A stretch of DNA of 64,000 nucleotides from JBOGXB01 sp050694215 (GCA_050694215.1 JBOGXB010000002.1:1-64000), one strand, 5' to 3'. Numbered from the stretch's first letter, positions 33,940-45,858 are shown. The notes: generated by a model from the letters alone, not told the origin. Numbers and translations are program-made.

Positions 33940-35466
33940 TTGCTCGCCAAGACACATACGGTGGCCATTGTCGGCACCGAAGCTCACCTAGTCCAAGTGG
34001 AGGTCCACGTCGGAGGGGGCTTGCCCAACTTCCGAATCGTCGGGCTACCCGCAGCGTCCGTTCGCGAAGCGGAGCAGAGGACGCGGTCGGCTCTCGACAG
34101 CTCGGGGGAACCCTGGCCCTCCGGGAAGATCGTCGCCAACCTCGCCCCCGGCGCGCTGCGAAAAGAGGGAACCCACTTCGATCTTCCGATCGGTCTGGGC
34201 ATCATGGTGGCGGGCGGGCGGCTCAATTCCGATCTCGTCCAGGACTGGGTGGCGCTGGGGGAGCTGGCGCTGGACGGGCGCGTTCGCCCTGTACGGGGAG
34301 CGCTGGCCGCGGCCCTCCGTTGTCGTCGGGAAGGGCGGCGTGGCCTGCTGTGCCCTGCAGCGAACGCGGCCGAGGCGGCCGCCGTCAAGGGAGTCGAAGT
34401 CGTCCCCGTCGCCTCGCTCGAGGAATGCATCGATTTCCTGAAGGGAGGATGGGTCCCTCCGCCCATCGAGGAAGCTCCTCAGCCTGCCCCCACGGCGATC
34501 GAAGACATGTCGGAGGTTCGTGGCCAACCCCTGGCGAAGAAGGCCTTGGAGATCGCGGCTGCCGGCGGGCACAACGTTCTGCTGATCGGACCTCCGGGAT
34601 CCGGGAAGACGATGTTGGCCCGGCGGCTCCCGGGGATCCTCCCGTCCATGTCGACGGATGAGTCGCTCGAGGTTACCGGGGTGCACTCCGTAGCAGGACT
34701 CTTGCCCGAACGGGTGTCGCTCATCCGGACCAGACCCTTCCGCATGCCTCATCACCACATCTCTCCTGCGGGACTGATCGGGGGCGGGGCGGGGCTGGCG
34801 CGCCCGGGAGAGGTGAGCTTGGCTCACTATGGAGTCCTTTTTTTGGACGAGATCACGCTGTTCAGGCCCGAAGCACTCGAGAGTCTGCGCGGTCCTCTCG
34901 AGGACGGGACCGTCCGGATCGCGCGGAGTGGGGGAGCGATCAGCTACCCGTGCAGGTTCTCTCTTATCGCTGCCATGAATCCTTGCCCCTGTGGCTACAG
35001 GGATGACGAGAAGCGAGCCTGTCGCTGCTCTGAGTACATGCTGGAGCCGTACAGACGGAAGATCTCGGGCCCGCTGCTGGATCGATTCGACCTTCAGATC
35101 CTGATCAACCGTGTGAAGCAGGACGTGCTGCTGGGGGAACATTCCGGGGAATCCTCGTCCACCATGCAAGCGCGCGTCGAGCGTGCCCGCGAGGTGCAAG
35201 CCGAACGCTACGGATCTCGGCTCGTCACGAACGCAAGTGTCAGGCAATCGAAACTCGAGTACGTAACACAGCTCTCGCCGGTTGTGAGAAAGGAGCTCGC
35301 CCAGGCAGTCGAGACCTTGCAACTGACGGGCCGAGGAGTCAACCGGGTACGCCGCATAGCGCGGACGATCGCCGATCTCGAGGCCGCGACCGACATCAAC
35401 GAGGAGCACTTGCTTCAGGCGCTGTTGTTCCGCTACTTCGACGCAAGCGAGGAGGTGGCCGCATGA
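33940..35466 (+). CDS. comM: ComM/YifB family Mg-chelatase-like AAA+ ATPase
   Basis: A 508-residue AAA+ helicase-like protein that promotes branch migration during natural transformation. The N-terminal Lon-like domain (VQVEVHVGGGLPNFRIVGLP) is followed by Walker A GPPGSGKTMLARRLPG, Walker B GVLFLDEI and the C-terminal Mg-chelatase lid. A zinc-type CPCGYRDDEKRACRC cluster lies in the AAA core. TTG 33940 has TAGGAG 7 nt upstream and gives the usual length; upstream codons are not homologous. The stop overlaps the dprA start. Confidence 0.94.
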   Translation: MLAKTHTVAIVGTEAHLVQVEVHVGGGLPNFRIVGLPAASVREAEQRTRSALDSSGEPWPSGKIVANLAPGALRKEGTHFDLPIGLGIMVAGGRLNSDLVQDWVALGELALDGRVRPVRGALAAALRCRREGRRGLLCPAANAAEAAAVKGVEVVPVASLEECIDFLKGGWVPPPIEEAPQPAPTAIEDMSEVRGQPLAKKALEIAAAGGHNVLLIGPPGSGKTMLARRLPGILPSMSTDESLEVTGVHSVAGLLPERVSLIRTRPFRMPHHHISPAGLIGGGAGLARPGEVSLAHYGVLFLDEITLFRPEALESLRGPLEDGTVRIARSGGAISYPCRFSLIAAMNPCPCGYRDDEKRACRCSEYMLEPYRRKISGPLLDRFDLQILINRVKQDVLLGEHSGESSSTMQARVERAREVQAERYGSRLVTNASVRQSKLEYVTQLSPVVRKELAQAVETLQLTGRGVNRVRRIARTIADLEAATDINEEHLLQALLFRYFDASEEVAA

Positions 35467-36371
35467 AGGCTCGAGTCATCTCTTCCACCAACGAGGAATG
35501 GCCCCGGCAACTCGACGAGCTGGGCCCTTATCGACCGCCGCAGGAGATGAACGCGACCGGCCTTCCGCTGCGGTGTGGGCAGAGAACCGTTGCGATCGTA
35601 GGAACGCGAACGCCCTCCGCTGCAGGGCTGGATGCCGCCACCTTGCTTGCCGGGGGACTAGCGGAAGCCGGCTTCACGATCGTTTCGGGCCTCGCCGTAG
35701 GGATAGATGCGGCCGCCCACAAGGGGGCGCTGGATGCGGGTGGTTACACGGTCGCAGTGGTCGGATGCGGCCTCGATGTCGATTATCCGAAACGCAACTC
35801 GTTTCTCAAGCGACAGATCATCTCGCGGGGCACGGTCGTCAGCGAGTACCCGGAGGGGACCCCACCCACCACCTTCACCTTCCCGGAAAGAAACAGGATC
35901 ATCGCCGGGCTGAGCGCAGGCATCGTCGTCGTCGAGGGCGGAGACAGGAGCGGGGCCCTCATCACCGCGCGCATCGGCCTGGACGCCAATCGATCGATCT
36001 TCGCCGTTCCCGGAAGCATCCGAAACCCGATGGCCGCAGGCCCCAACGAGCTGATCCGTACCTCTCAGGCGGCTGTGGTGACCAACGTGAAACACATCTG
36101 CGAGGAGCTGGCCCCCGACCAGGTGTGGAACGAGTCGACCGGGCAGGGTCCGATGCATCTGGAGCTCGAAGAGTGCGAGAAGGACGTGCTTGCCTTGATG
36201 GACGACAGGCCGCTGTCGGGCGACGAGGTGTGCCGTCGCCTCGGGCATGCGCCGGGCCGCGTTGCCCTGGCCCTGTCTCGTCTGGAGGTGAGAAACCTGA
36301 TCCACAGACGAAGGACCGGCTACGAGGTCTCTACCGCCGGGGCCAGGGCAAAGGCGGCCCTCTTCGTCTAG
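35463..36371 (+). CDS. dprA: DNA-processing protein DprA
   Basis: A 302-residue DprA/Smf protein that loads RecA on incoming single-stranded DNA. The Rossmann core has VAIVGTRTPSAAG, IVSGLAVGIDAAAHKGAL, GCGLDVDYPKRN and FPERNRIIAGLSAGIVVVEG. A C-terminal winged helix is present (DEVCRRLGHAPGRVALALSRLE). The N-terminal SAM-like domain is shorter than usual. With comM it forms a coupled pair; other competence genes are outside the window. Confidence 0.94.
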   Translation: MKARVISSTNEEWPRQLDELGPYRPPQEMNATGLPLRCGQRTVAIVGTRTPSAAGLDAATLLAGGLAEAGFTIVSGLAVGIDAAAHKGALDAGGYTVAVVGCGLDVDYPKRNSFLKRQIISRGTVVSEYPEGTPPTTFTFPERNRIIAGLSAGIVVVEGGDRSGALITARIGLDANRSIFAVPGSIRNPMAAGPNELIRTSQAAVVTNVKHICEELAPDQVWNESTGQGPMHLELEECEKDVLALMDDRPLSGDEVCRRLGHAPGRVALALSRLEVRNLIHRRRTGYEVSTAGARAKAALFV

Positions 36372-36459
36372 GCGACGCGACGAGAGCCCTTCCAGGGGCC
36401 ACGGCTCCTTGCGACGGGCGCAGATGGGGTGGTGCGCGCCCACGGACTCTTTACAGTTG

Positions 36460-36499
36460 TTGACAGAAGGAACAGACGTCTCCATCCTTGGGTGGATGG
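36460..36499 (+). promoter_or_regulatory. Promoter with overlapping inverted repeat upstream of xerC
   Basis: TTGACA (36460-36465) is followed after 17 nt by CATCCT (36483-36488), a plausible -35/-10 pair. CCATCC (36482-36487) and GGATGG (36494-36499) make a perfect 6-bp inverted repeat across the predicted start region. A repressor site or a short 5' hairpin are equally possible. Confidence 0.4.
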
Positions 36500-36526
36500 T
36501 GGTCGAAGGAGCAAGGGAGGTGAGCC

Positions 36527-37471
36527 GTGCCGGGCCGATCCGTATCCTTCGTGACCGAAGCCTTCCTCCGCTCGCTGAAGGCGGAGCGGGATCTCTCGGC
36601 TCACACGATCGAGGCCTACCGATCGGATCTCGCCCAGTTCGCCACATGGGCCGGCCGGGGCGGGATCGAGCGCGCCGACCAGCTGGACAGGCGGCTGCTC
36701 CGCCGCTACGTCGCCTTCCTCGGCCAGCGGGGGAGCGCAGGCGGGCGGAGGTACGCACGACGGTCCGTCGCCCGGAAGCTCAGCGCCCTCCGGTCGATGC
36801 TGGAATGGGCGGCGCGGCACGATCTGATCGCGAGCAACCCGGCGGAGGGGTTGACGCCGCCGAAGCTGGACCGGCCCCTCCCGAAGGTCCTGGGCGAGCA
36901 GGATGTTTCACGACTCATGGAGCTGCCGCCGGCCGACGATCCCGAGGGGGCCAGGGATCGGGCGATCCTCGAGCTCCTCTACGGATCGGGCCTCCGGGTC
37001 GCCGAGCTGTGCGGGCTGGATCTCGAGGACGTCGATCTCGGCCGTCGAACCGTCCGGGTGATGGGAAAGGGGCGCAAGGAGCGCCAGGTGCCCGTCGGCG
37101 GAATGGCGGCCCGTTCGCTCGAGACCTACTTCTCTTCGGCTCGCCCCGAGCTACTCTCACGGGGCTCGGCGGCCGGAAGGGGCACCAGCCCCGACCGTGT
37201 CGCCGTCTTCCTCAACCACCGCGGGAAGCGATTGGGCCCTCGCAGCGTTCGGCGCGTAATGACCAAGTACCTGCGTGCAGAGGGCATGCAGGAGCACGGA
37301 CCGCACACCCTGAGACACTCGTTCGCCACTCACCTGCTCGACAACGGCGCCGATCTCAGGGCTGTACAAGAGCTGTTGGGCCATGAGAACCTTGCGACGA
37401 CTCAGATCTATACGCATGTGTCCACTGAGCGGCTGAGGGCCGTCTATGAGCAAAGCCATCCACGAGCCTGA
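36527..37471 (+). CDS. xerC: Tyrosine recombinase XerC-type
   Basis: A 314-residue site-specific recombinase for chromosome dimer resolution. After a SAM-like N-terminal core-binding domain (about 8-100) the catalytic set is complete: R157, K181, H260, R263, H286 and the nucleophile Y295 ([14 protein letters not shown]). The GTG start has the Shine-Dalgarno GGAGGTGA. Housekeeping position before whiG and rpsB argues for XerC rather than an integrase. Its 3' end overlaps whiG by 26 nt. Confidence 0.93.
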   Translation: MPGRSVSFVTEAFLRSLKAERDLSAHTIEAYRSDLAQFATWAGRGGIERADQLDRRLLRRYVAFLGQRGSAGGRRYARRSVARKLSALRSMLEWAARHDLIASNPAEGLTPPKLDRPLPKVLGEQDVSRLMELPPADDPEGARDRAILELLYGSGLRVAELCGLDLEDVDLGRRTVRVMGKGRKERQVPVGGMAARSLETYFSSARPELLSRGSAAGRGTSPDRVAVFLNHRGKRLGPRSVRRVMTKYLRAEGMQEHGPHTLRHSFATHLLDNGADLRAVQELLGHENLATTQIYTHVSTERLRAVYEQSHPRA

Positions 37472-38264
37472 GCCCGAGCATTCGTTCGACGAAGCAGAAG
37501 ACAGCGTTGCGGCGGCCTGGGACGATTACAAGGAGCACGGCTCCTCCGAGGGCCGCGACCGGCTGATCCTTCATTACTCACCGCTCGTCAAATACGTGGC
37601 GGGGCGGGTGGCAGTGGGGCTGCCGGCCAACATCGAGCAGGCGGACCTCATCTCCTACGGGATCTTCGGACTGATCGACGCCATCGACAAGTACGACCGC
37701 AGCCGGAACATCAAGTTCGAGACCTATGCGATCAGTCGCATCCGTGGAGCCATCATCGACGAGCTTCGAGCGATCGACTGGGTGCCTCGGTCGGTGCGCT
37801 TCAAGGCAAGGGAGGTCGAGAAGGCATACGCAAGCCTCGAGAACAAGCTCAAGCGGCCTCCTTCGGATGCTGAGATCGCCGACGAGATGGAAGTCTCCAT
37901 CGACGAGCTGAACCACATCTACACACAGCTGTCCACGGTCTCGTTGATCGCGCTGGACGAGCTCATGTCGGTCGAGGGGGATAAGGGCGACAAGATGTCT
38001 CTGCTCGACACACTCGAGGACACGAAGACGGCCGGTCCGATGGAGACCTTCGAATCCGTCGAGATGAAGGAGATCCTGTCGAGCGCCGTGAACCGGCTGC
38101 CCGAGCGAGAGAAGAAGGTCATCACGTTCTATTACTTCGTAGGACTGACGCTGGCGGAGATCGGCCAAGTCCTCGGGGTCACGGAGTCGCGCGTGTGCCA
38201 GATCCACACGAAAGCCGTCCTCGCCTTGAGAACGAAGATAAGAGAGGTCACGGAAACAGACTGA
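37446..38264 (+). CDS. whiG: RNA polymerase sigma factor WhiG/FliA family
   Basis: A 272-residue sigma-28-type factor. Region 2 is [30 protein letters not shown] at 40-70, followed by [19 protein letters not shown]. Region 3 is at 125-160 and region 4 has [23 protein letters not shown] with a helix-turn-helix ([15 protein letters not shown]). In Streptomyces WhiG starts sporulation; in motile actinobacteria FliA drives flagellar genes. This window shows neither set, so the regulon is unknown. The start is inside xerC, so the two are cotranscribed. Confidence 0.92.
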   Translation: MSKAIHEPEPEHSFDEAEDSVAAAWDDYKEHGSSEGRDRLILHYSPLVKYVAGRVAVGLPANIEQADLISYGIFGLIDAIDKYDRSRNIKFETYAISRIRGAIIDELRAIDWVPRSVRFKAREVEKAYASLENKLKRPPSDAEIADEMEVSIDELNHIYTQLSTVSLIALDELMSVEGDKGDKMSLLDTLEDTKTAGPMETFESVEMKEILSSAVNRLPEREKKVITFYYFVGLTLAEIGQVLGVTESRVCQIHTKAVLALRTKIREVTETD

Positions 38265-38287
38265 GCAGGGGCCCATCCCCGGCCTCG

Positions 38288-38296
38288 TGTTAGCCT
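38288..38296 (+). promoter_or_regulatory. Extended -10 promoter of rpsB-tsf
   Basis: TGTTAGCCT fits an extended -10 (TGn-TANNNT). No clear -35 is visible. Transcription from here would give a leader of about 140 nt before rpsB, containing a GC hairpin (GCCGG 38401-38405 with CCGGC 38413-38417) just before the Shine-Dalgarno. That leaves room for S2 autoregulation. Confidence 0.45.
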
Positions 38297-38440
38297 CTCT
38301 GCCGCTCGAAAATTCACACGCCCGCCTCCGGGTGCGCCGCGCGCTGCCCGGCTTCGGTCTCGCCGAGAAGAAAGCCTCGTCGGGTCGGTGGGCGGAGGAA
38401 GCCGGTCCCGGGCCGGCGTAACCGAAGGAGGAAGGCGATC

Positions 38441-39367
38441 ATGCCGGTCGTCACGATGCGGCAGCTTCTCGAGGCCGGAGTTCACTTCGGCCATCAGACG
38501 CGCCGTTGGAACCCGAAGATGAAGCGCTACATCTTCACGGAGCGCAACGGCATCTACATCCTGGATCTCCAGCAAACGATGTCTGGGATCGAGCGCGCCT
38601 ACAGGTTCACTCGCGACCTGGTGGCAGGGGGCGGCACGATCTTGTTCGTGGCGACGAAGAGGCAAGTGCAGGAGAAGGTCGAAGAACAAGCCATCCGCTG
38701 CGGGATGCCATACGTGAACTTCCGATGGCTGGGCGGCATGCTCACGAACTTCCGGACGATCCACGAGCGGATCAAACGCATGCGCGAGCTGGAGGAGATG
38801 GTGAGCACCGGCTCGATCGACCATTTCCCCAAGAAGGAAGCTCTGGCACTGCGTCGTGAGTACGAGAAGCTGTCACGCAACCTGGGCGGTCTGAAGGACC
38901 TCGACAAGGCCCCCGAGGCCGTGTTCGTCCTGGACACGAAGAAGGAAGAGATAGCCGTGCGGGAGGCGCGGAAGCTCGGGATCCCGATCGTTGCGGTGCT
39001 CGACACGAACTGTGACCCGGACGACGTCGACTACGAGATCCCGGGGAACGACGATGCGATCCGCTCGGGAGAGCTCCTCACGCGCATCATCGCCGACGCC
39101 GTTATCGAAGGGAAGTCCATGCGTCCCGCGCACCTCGAGGGAGACGCGGGGGAGGCCCCCGTGCCGGAGCCGGCCGAGGTCCTGCCCGGTGCCGCCGCGG
39201 AGCCCAAGGCCGAATGGGAGCTGCAGCTCGAAGCCGAGGAAGAAGCCGAGCGCGCCAAGGCGGGCGGGGAGTCGGACGGCCCGAAGCCGGACGGCCCGAA
39301 GCCGGCCGAGAAGACCACAAAAGACAAGACTGCACGGGTTGGCGACGAGAAGTCAGGAGCAGAGTAG
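38441..39367 (+). CDS. rpsB: 30S ribosomal protein S2 (uS2)
   Basis: A 308-residue uS2. The conserved core ([60 protein letters not shown]) ends near residue 230. It is followed by a 75-residue acidic, Ala/Glu/Lys-rich tail of a type common in actinobacterial S2. The tail contains a perfect 15-nt tandem duplication (39275-39289 and 39290-39304) encoding DGPKP twice. The Shine-Dalgarno AAGGAGGAAGG is strong. Confidence 0.97.
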   Translation: MPVVTMRQLLEAGVHFGHQTRRWNPKMKRYIFTERNGIYILDLQQTMSGIERAYRFTRDLVAGGGTILFVATKRQVQEKVEEQAIRCGMPYVNFRWLGGMLTNFRTIHERIKRMRELEEMVSTGSIDHFPKKEALALRREYEKLSRNLGGLKDLDKAPEAVFVLDTKKEEIAVREARKLGIPIVAVLDTNCDPDDVDYEIPGNDDAIRSGELLTRIIADAVIEGKSMRPAHLEGDAGEAPVPEPAEVLPGAAAEPKAEWELQLEAEEEAERAKAGGESDGPKPDGPKPAEKTTKDKTARVGDEKSGAE

Positions 39368-40779
<1,412 letters not shown>

Positions 40780-40798
40780 GCCACGAATAGAGGAGCAC

Positions 40799-41365
40799 AT
40801 GGCCGAGAACAAGGACGAGGTCCTGCGCGAAGCAGAGGACAAGATGAGCAAGGCCGTCTCGGTCAACAACGAAGAGCTCGCGTCGATCCGGTCCGGACGC
40901 GCGACCCCGTCGCTCCTGAACCGCATCACGGTCGATTACTACGGCACACAGGTGCCCCTGAATCAGATATCGAACCTGTCGGTCCCAGAGCCGCGTCTCC
41001 TCGTCATCTCCCCCTACGACAAGAACTCGATCTCCGCGATCGAGAAGGCGATCCAGACCTCCGATCTCGGCATAACTCCCAGCAACGACGGGACCGTGAT
41101 CAGGCTCGCGTTTCCTCAACTGACCGAGGAGAGACGCAAGGAGATGATCAAGGTCGCGCACGTTCGAGCGGAGGAGGGTCGCGTTTCGATCCGAGGCGTC
41201 AGACGTCACGCCAAGCAGGAGCTCGAGAGGATGAAGAAGCAAGGGGATCTGTCCGAGGACGAGGAGCGCGTGGCCGAGAACGAGCTGCAGAAGCTCACCG
41301 ACCGCTACGTCGCCCACGTCGACGAGAACCTGAAGCGCAAGGAAGAAGAGCTCTCCGAGGTCTAG
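40799..41365 (+). CDS. frr: Ribosome recycling factor
   Basis: A 188-residue RRF that splits post-termination ribosomes with EF-G. Typical segments are SIRSGRATPSLLNRITVDYYG, VPLNQISNLSVPEPRLL and AIQTSDLGITPSNDGTVIRL. The long three-helix bundle end (VRRHAKQELERMKKQGDLSE) is complete. AGAGGAGC precedes the ATG; it follows pyrH by 19 bp. Confidence 0.96.
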   Translation: MAENKDEVLREAEDKMSKAVSVNNEELASIRSGRATPSLLNRITVDYYGTQVPLNQISNLSVPEPRLLVISPYDKNSISAIEKAIQTSDLGITPSNDGTVIRLAFPQLTEERRKEMIKVAHVRAEEGRVSIRGVRRHAKQELERMKKQGDLSEDEERVAENELQKLTDRYVAHVDENLKRKEEELSEV

Positions 41366-41402
41366 CCTCCCATCCAACTACGAGCGACAGGGGGAGCGCG
41401 GC

Positions 41403-42275
41403 GTGGCCGAAGCGATGAGGGGCGCGGACGAGCCGGCCGCCGATGGGCCCGGTTCGGAAGAGCTGCCGTGGGGTGGACGCTCGCTGAGACAAGCCGTGTT
41501 AACGGCAGTGGTGCTGCTGGCGCTGGTAGCGGTGTGTGCCTACCTCGGGACCACCGCGTTCTTCGTCCTCGTCTGCGCAGTCGTCTTGACCGCCCTGTTC
41601 GAGTACTACGACGCGATCGTGCAGGCGGGAGGCAGGCCCAGCGTGCTGTTGGGGATGCTTGCAGGGTTCGGGATGCTCCTGGCGGCGTACTTCGAACGTC
41701 CCGCGATCCTCGCGGTCGTGGTGGCCGTGACGATGTATGGAGCGTTCGTGCTGGCCCTGAGGCCCGAGCGAGGGTCGAGCGCGCCGACGGATGTGGCGTG
41801 GACCTTGCTCGGGGTGGCGTGGATCGGCGGTGGCGGAGCGGGGGCCACCTCGATCCTGATGATCGACGACTCCGGCCTGTTCCTGCTGATCGGCTACGTC
41901 CTGGTCACCGCCATCGACGACATAGGCGCTTACTTCGTGGGCGTGTCCTTCGGCAAGCACAAGATGGCTCCCTCGATCTCTCCCGGGAAGTCGTGGGAAG
42001 GATTCCTCGGAGGCATGGCGGCCGCGCTTGCAGCGGGGCTCGCGTTCGGGGCGCTCACGGACGATCTCACCCTGGTCGACGGGCTCGCCCTGGGGGCCAT
42101 CTCCTCCCTGCTCGCCCCGGTCGGCGACCTCGTGGAGTCGATGTTCAAGCGAGAGATGGGGATCAAGGACTCGGGACGCCTGCTCCCCGGCCACGGCGGC
42201 CTACTCGACCGTCTCGACGCGATCGTCTTTTGCGCCCCCGCCGCCTACCTCTACATCCGCTTCATCGCCCTGTGA
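41403..42275 (+). CDS. cdsA: Phosphatidate cytidylyltransferase (CDP-DAG synthase)
   Basis: A 290-residue integral membrane enzyme making CDP-diacylglycerol. About eight hydrophobic helices follow a charged N-terminal tail of some 30 residues. The signature is SMFKREMGIKDSGRLLPGHG near 240-260, with ISPGKSWEGFLGG earlier. It starts with GTG 41403 after AGGGGGAG. It is in the usual place between frr and dxr. Confidence 0.94.
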   Translation: MAEAMRGADEPAADGPGSEELPWGGRSLRQAVLTAVVLLALVAVCAYLGTTAFFVLVCAVVLTALFEYYDAIVQAGGRPSVLLGMLAGFGMLLAAYFERPAILAVVVAVTMYGAFVLALRPERGSSAPTDVAWTLLGVAWIGGGGAGATSILMIDDSGLFLLIGYVLVTAIDDIGAYFVGVSFGKHKMAPSISPGKSWEGFLGGMAAALAAGLAFGALTDDLTLVDGLALGAISSLLAPVGDLVESMFKREMGIKDSGRLLPGHGGLLDRLDAIVFCAPAAYLYIRFIAL

Positions 42276-42338
42276 CCGTTTTGTCCGACTCCCACGGCAG
42301 GCTTCGGGTCAAATCGCGGTGCGTGTGACAATCATTCG

Positions 42339-43454
42339 GTGAGCGAGCGCACGCGCGTGGCGATCCTCGGCTCGACCGGGTCGATCGGGCGCCAGGCCGT
42401 TCAGGTCGTAAAGGACCACCCGGAGCGCTTTCAGGTGGTGGGGCTGTGCGCGCACACCGACGGCGAGAGGGTGGAAGAGCAGGCCCGCGCCCTCCAGGTG
42501 AGTCGCACCGGTCTGGGGGCCGAGGCGGCGGTCGAGCTCGCCGCGCTTGACGAGGCGGACGTGGTCTTGAACGCCATCGTCGGAGCCGCCGGCCTGCGGG
42601 CCTCGGTGGCCGCCCTCGACGCGGGCAAGACACTCGCTCTCGCTAACAAGGAGAGCCTCGTGGCGGGGGGCGAGGCGTGCCTCGCGGCGGCACGGCGGGG
42701 CGGGGGGCGCATCGTTCCCGTGGACTCCGAGCACGCCGCGATCTCTCAGTGCCTGGGGAAGGGCGATCCGTCGACCATCAGGCGCATCGTCCTCACGGCA
42801 TCCGGCGGCCCCTTCAGGCGCAGGGCCGAGCTCGGTGAGGTCACTGCCGACGAGGCCCTGAGGCACCCGACGTGGTCGATGGGGCCGAAGATCACGATCG
42901 ATTCCGCGACCCTCATGAACAAGGGGCTCGAGGTCATCGAGGCGCACCATCTCTTCGGTGTGGGCTACGACGCTATCGACGTCGTCGTGCACCCGCAGAG
43001 CATCATCCACGGCATCGTCGAGTTCGTCGACGGCACGATGTTGATGCAGGCGGCGCCGACCGACATGCGCATCCCGATCCAGTCCGCACTTTCGTTTCCG
43101 TCGCGGCTGACCTCGGATGCCGGCAGGCTCGATCTCGTGTCGACCGGCAACCTCGAGTTCGAGCAGGTCGATCACGATCGTTTCCCCGCGGTCGCGCTGG
43201 CTTACGAGGCGGGCCGGCGCGCTCGTTCGTATCCAGCCGTGCTGAACGCGGCGAACGAAGTCGCCGTGCACGCGTTCCTCGGAGGCGAGATCCGCTTCCC
43301 GGAGATCGCGGCCACAGTCGAGGGAGTCATGTCCGCGCACGAGCCGGTGGACGTGGGCGACGTGGGCGCGGTCCTCGAGGTCGACGCGTGGGCGCGGAGC
43401 GAAGCGCGGCGAACGGTAAGTGACTTCCGGGGCGCCGAGGCGGTGCGGCCATGA
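42339..43454 (+). CDS. dxr: 1-deoxy-D-xylulose 5-phosphate reductoisomerase
   Basis: A 371-residue MEP-pathway enzyme converting DXP to MEP with NADPH. The NADPH-binding loop is AILGSTGSIGRQAVQV; NKESLVAGG, VPVDSEHAAISQCLGKG (metal ligands) and TASGGPFRRR line the active site. The end overlaps the rseP start (ATGA). ispG two genes on shows that MEP-pathway genes are grouped here. Confidence 0.95.
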   Translation: MSERTRVAILGSTGSIGRQAVQVVKDHPERFQVVGLCAHTDGERVEEQARALQVSRTGLGAEAAVELAALDEADVVLNAIVGAAGLRASVAALDAGKTLALANKESLVAGGEACLAAARRGGGRIVPVDSEHAAISQCLGKGDPSTIRRIVLTASGGPFRRRAELGEVTADEALRHPTWSMGPKITIDSATLMNKGLEVIEAHHLFGVGYDAIDVVVHPQSIIHGIVEFVDGTMLMQAAPTDMRIPIQSALSFPSRLTSDAGRLDLVSTGNLEFEQVDHDRFPAVALAYEAGRRARSYPAVLNAANEVAVHAFLGGEIRFPEIAATVEGVMSAHEPVDVGDVGAVLEVDAWARSEARRTVSDFRGAEAVRP

Positions 43455-44632
43455 GCTTCGGCGTCATCTTGTTCGTCCTCGCCATCCTGGTCGTCGTGAT
43501 GGTTCACGAGGGCGGCCACTTCCTCGTCGCCAAGGTGTTCGGCTTCAAGGCCACCAAGTTCTTCGTGGGCTTCGGCCCGACGCTGTGGTCGTTCCAGAAG
43601 GGCGAGACCGAGTACGGGATCAAGGCCATCCCGGCCGGCGGTTTCGTGAAGATCATCGGGATGAACCCCTACGAAGAGGTTGCGCCGGAGGACCGTCCGC
43701 GCTCCTATCCAAACAAGCCTCGCTGGCAGCGCGCCCTGCTCCTCGTGGCCGGCTCGGCGACGCACTGGGTAGTTGCGTTCGTGATTCTCGTCGTGACTGC
43801 GATGACGATCGGGTTCCCCACGGGCGAAGCCACGAACGAGGTCGGCGCAGTCGAGGCGAGGGTGCAGGGCGTCGAGGCACCGGCGGCTCAGGCGGGATTC
43901 CAACCGGGCGACGAGATCGTCGAGGTAAGCGGGACGGCGACGGACTCGTGGGACGAGACGCGTCGTCTCATCCGCTCCAGCTCGGGCCCCACCGAGTTCG
44001 TGGTCTCGAGAGACGGCCGCAGGGTCACGATCGACGCGATAGTCACCGAGTCGATCTTCACGGACGAGGGCAGGCTCGTCGACATCGCCCGGCCGGGCGA
44101 GGAGCTTCGTGAGCCGGGCCCGGGGGAGGAGAAGGTCGGCTTCCTCGGCGTCAGCCCCGAGCCCGAGTTCGACCGTGACGGGCTCGGCCCCGCGATCGTG
44201 GATGCGGGTGGCCGAACGTGGGATGTCACGCGTCTGTCCTTCCGCGGCATCGGCGAGGTCTTCGGCATGATCTTCGGGGGTGAGCTGTGGGACGCGCTCA
44301 CGGGAGAAGGTGATCGTCAGGTCGACGAGGGACCGCTCGGACTCGTCGGAGCGGGCCGCATCGCCGGTGAGAGCGTGGCGAGTGGAAGGTTCCTCGACCT
44401 CATCGGCCTGATCGTTGGGTTCACGATCTTCGTCGGCGTGATGAACCTGCTGCCGCTGCCTCCGCTGGACGGCGGCCACCTGGCGGTGCTCGCCTACGAG
44501 AAGGTGACCGGACGCACCGTGGACGTTCGAAAGCTCATCCCGATCGCGGCCGCGGTCATCTCTTTCTTCGTCGTGCTGTTCGTAGCGGTCCTCTACCTCG
44601 ACCTCGCGCGCCCGGTGAAGATCCCCTTCTAG
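43451..44632 (+). CDS. rseP: Site-2 protease RseP-type (M50) metalloprotease
   Basis: A 393-residue intramembrane zinc protease. The first helix holds HEGGH (H19, E20, H23); the third ligand is D340 in [12 protein letters not shown] near the C-terminal helices. A PDZ domain lies between (about 140-215, [17 protein letters not shown]). It cuts membrane anti-sigma factors or signal-peptide remnants; its partner is not in this window. Place between dxr and ispG is conserved in actinobacteria. Confidence 0.94.
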   Translation: MSFGVILFVLAILVVVMVHEGGHFLVAKVFGFKATKFFVGFGPTLWSFQKGETEYGIKAIPAGGFVKIIGMNPYEEVAPEDRPRSYPNKPRWQRALLLVAGSATHWVVAFVILVVTAMTIGFPTGEATNEVGAVEARVQGVEAPAAQAGFQPGDEIVEVSGTATDSWDETRRLIRSSSGPTEFVVSRDGRRVTIDAIVTESIFTDEGRLVDIARPGEELREPGPGEEKVGFLGVSPEPEFDRDGLGPAIVDAGGRTWDVTRLSFRGIGEVFGMIFGGELWDALTGEGDRQVDEGPLGLVGAGRIAGESVASGRFLDLIGLIVGFTIFVGVMNLLPLPPLDGGHLAVLAYEKVTGRTVDVRKLIPIAAAVISFFVVLFVAVLYLDLARPVKIPF

Positions 44633-44635
44633 ACT
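44630..44635 (+). promoter_or_regulatory. Candidate -10 box (TAGACT) of ispG
   Basis: TAGACT overlaps the rseP stop and ends 7 nt before the ispG ATG. Because the TAG is also a stop codon the match could be chance, but the spacing equals that of the other leaderless candidates. Confidence 0.3.
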
Positions 44636-44642
44636 GGACCCG

Positions 44643-45809
44643 ATGCACGAGAGAAGAAAGACGAGGCAGATCAAGGTCGGGTCCGTGGCAATCGGCGGCG
44701 ACGCGCCGATCTCGGTCCAGTCGATGACCATCACCAAGACCGAGGACGTCCAGGCAACCCTGATCCAGGTCCACGAGCTCGCGACCCAGGGCGCCGACAT
44801 CGTCCGCGTTGCCGTCCCGCACGAGCAGGACGCGAAGGCGCTCCCGGAGATCGCCAAGGAGGGAGGAGTGCCGATCATCGCCGACATTCATTTCTCGGTG
44901 AGGCTGGCGATGATGGCCATCGAGTCCGGCGTCCAGGGTCTGCGCTTGAACCCGGGCAACATGCGCAACCCGAAGCACGTGAAGCAGGTCGCGGAGGCCG
45001 CCGCGGCCAGGGGCATCCCCATCCGCATCGGCGTCAACGCCGGGTCGCTCGACCGCAAACTGGTGGTCAAGCACGGGCGACCCACCGCCGAGGCGCTTGT
45101 CGAGAGCGCTCTGCACGAGATCGATCTCTTGGAGGAGCACGGTTTTACCGACATCAAGGTGTCGGTGAAGCACCAGAACGTCCCCGAGATGATCGCGGCC
45201 TACCGGCTTCTGGCAGACAAGACCGACGTGCCGTTGCATCTCGGCGTCACCGAGGCCGGGACGCCGAAGCAAGGGGTCGTCAAGTCCTCGATCGGGATAG
45301 GCACGCTCCTCGCGGAGGGGATTGGCGACACGATCCGCGTTTCGCTGACGGCGGATCCGGTCGAGGAGGTGAAGCTCGGGAAGCAGATCCTGACGTCGCT
45401 GGGCCTGCGCGAGGAAGGTTTCGATCTCGTGGCATGTCCGTCGTGCGGGCGAGCCGAGCTCGACGTGTTCAAGCTCGCCGAAGAGGTCGAGGCCGCGATC
45501 GAGAAGATGGACCTCCCCCCGATGCAGATCGCGGTTATGGGATGCGAGGTCAACGGGCCGGGCGAGGCACGCGATGCCGACATCGGAATCGCGGCGGGAC
45601 CGGGCCGGGGGCTTCTCTTCTCCAAGGGCAAGCAGATCGGATGGGTGCCTCACGACCGCCTCGTGGATGCGCTGCTGGAGGAGGCCGAGCGGGTTGCCGC
45701 CGAGATCCGGGCCGCCGGTGGCGACGTCGAGGGAGACGTGGAGGTCCTCAAGGGGGCGGCCCGCCGCAACCGGTCGCTCGGGGTGGGAATGGGGGCTCCC
45801 GGGAGCTAG
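44643..45809 (+). CDS. ispG: 4-hydroxy-3-methylbut-2-enyl diphosphate synthase
   Basis: A 388-residue [4Fe-4S] enzyme of the MEP pathway, converting MEcPP to HMBPP. The TIM-barrel part has [14 protein letters not shown] and [14 protein letters not shown]. The cluster cysteines are C265 and C268 (CPSCGRAE) and C301 ([12 protein letters not shown]), followed by the catalytic-region Glu. Compact bacterial form without the plant insert. Confidence 0.95.
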   Translation: MHERRKTRQIKVGSVAIGGDAPISVQSMTITKTEDVQATLIQVHELATQGADIVRVAVPHEQDAKALPEIAKEGGVPIIADIHFSVRLAMMAIESGVQGLRLNPGNMRNPKHVKQVAEAAAARGIPIRIGVNAGSLDRKLVVKHGRPTAEALVESALHEIDLLEEHGFTDIKVSVKHQNVPEMIAAYRLLADKTDVPLHLGVTEAGTPKQGVVKSSIGIGTLLAEGIGDTIRVSLTADPVEEVKLGKQILTSLGLREEGFDLVACPSCGRAELDVFKLAEEVEAAIEKMDLPPMQIAVMGCEVNGPGEARDADIGIAAGPGRGLLFSKGKQIGWVPHDRLVDALLEEAERVAAEIRAAGGDVEGDVEVLKGAARRNRSLGVGMGAPGS

Positions 45810-45858
45810 AGCCACCCTCCCGCGCCGGCGAGGTCGGGCACGGACCCAGGACTATCTG

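Noticed and set aside
43202..44887. 561-codon open frame antisense to dxr-rseP-ispG
   Set aside because: Spans three well-supported genes on the other strand; no recognisable domain.
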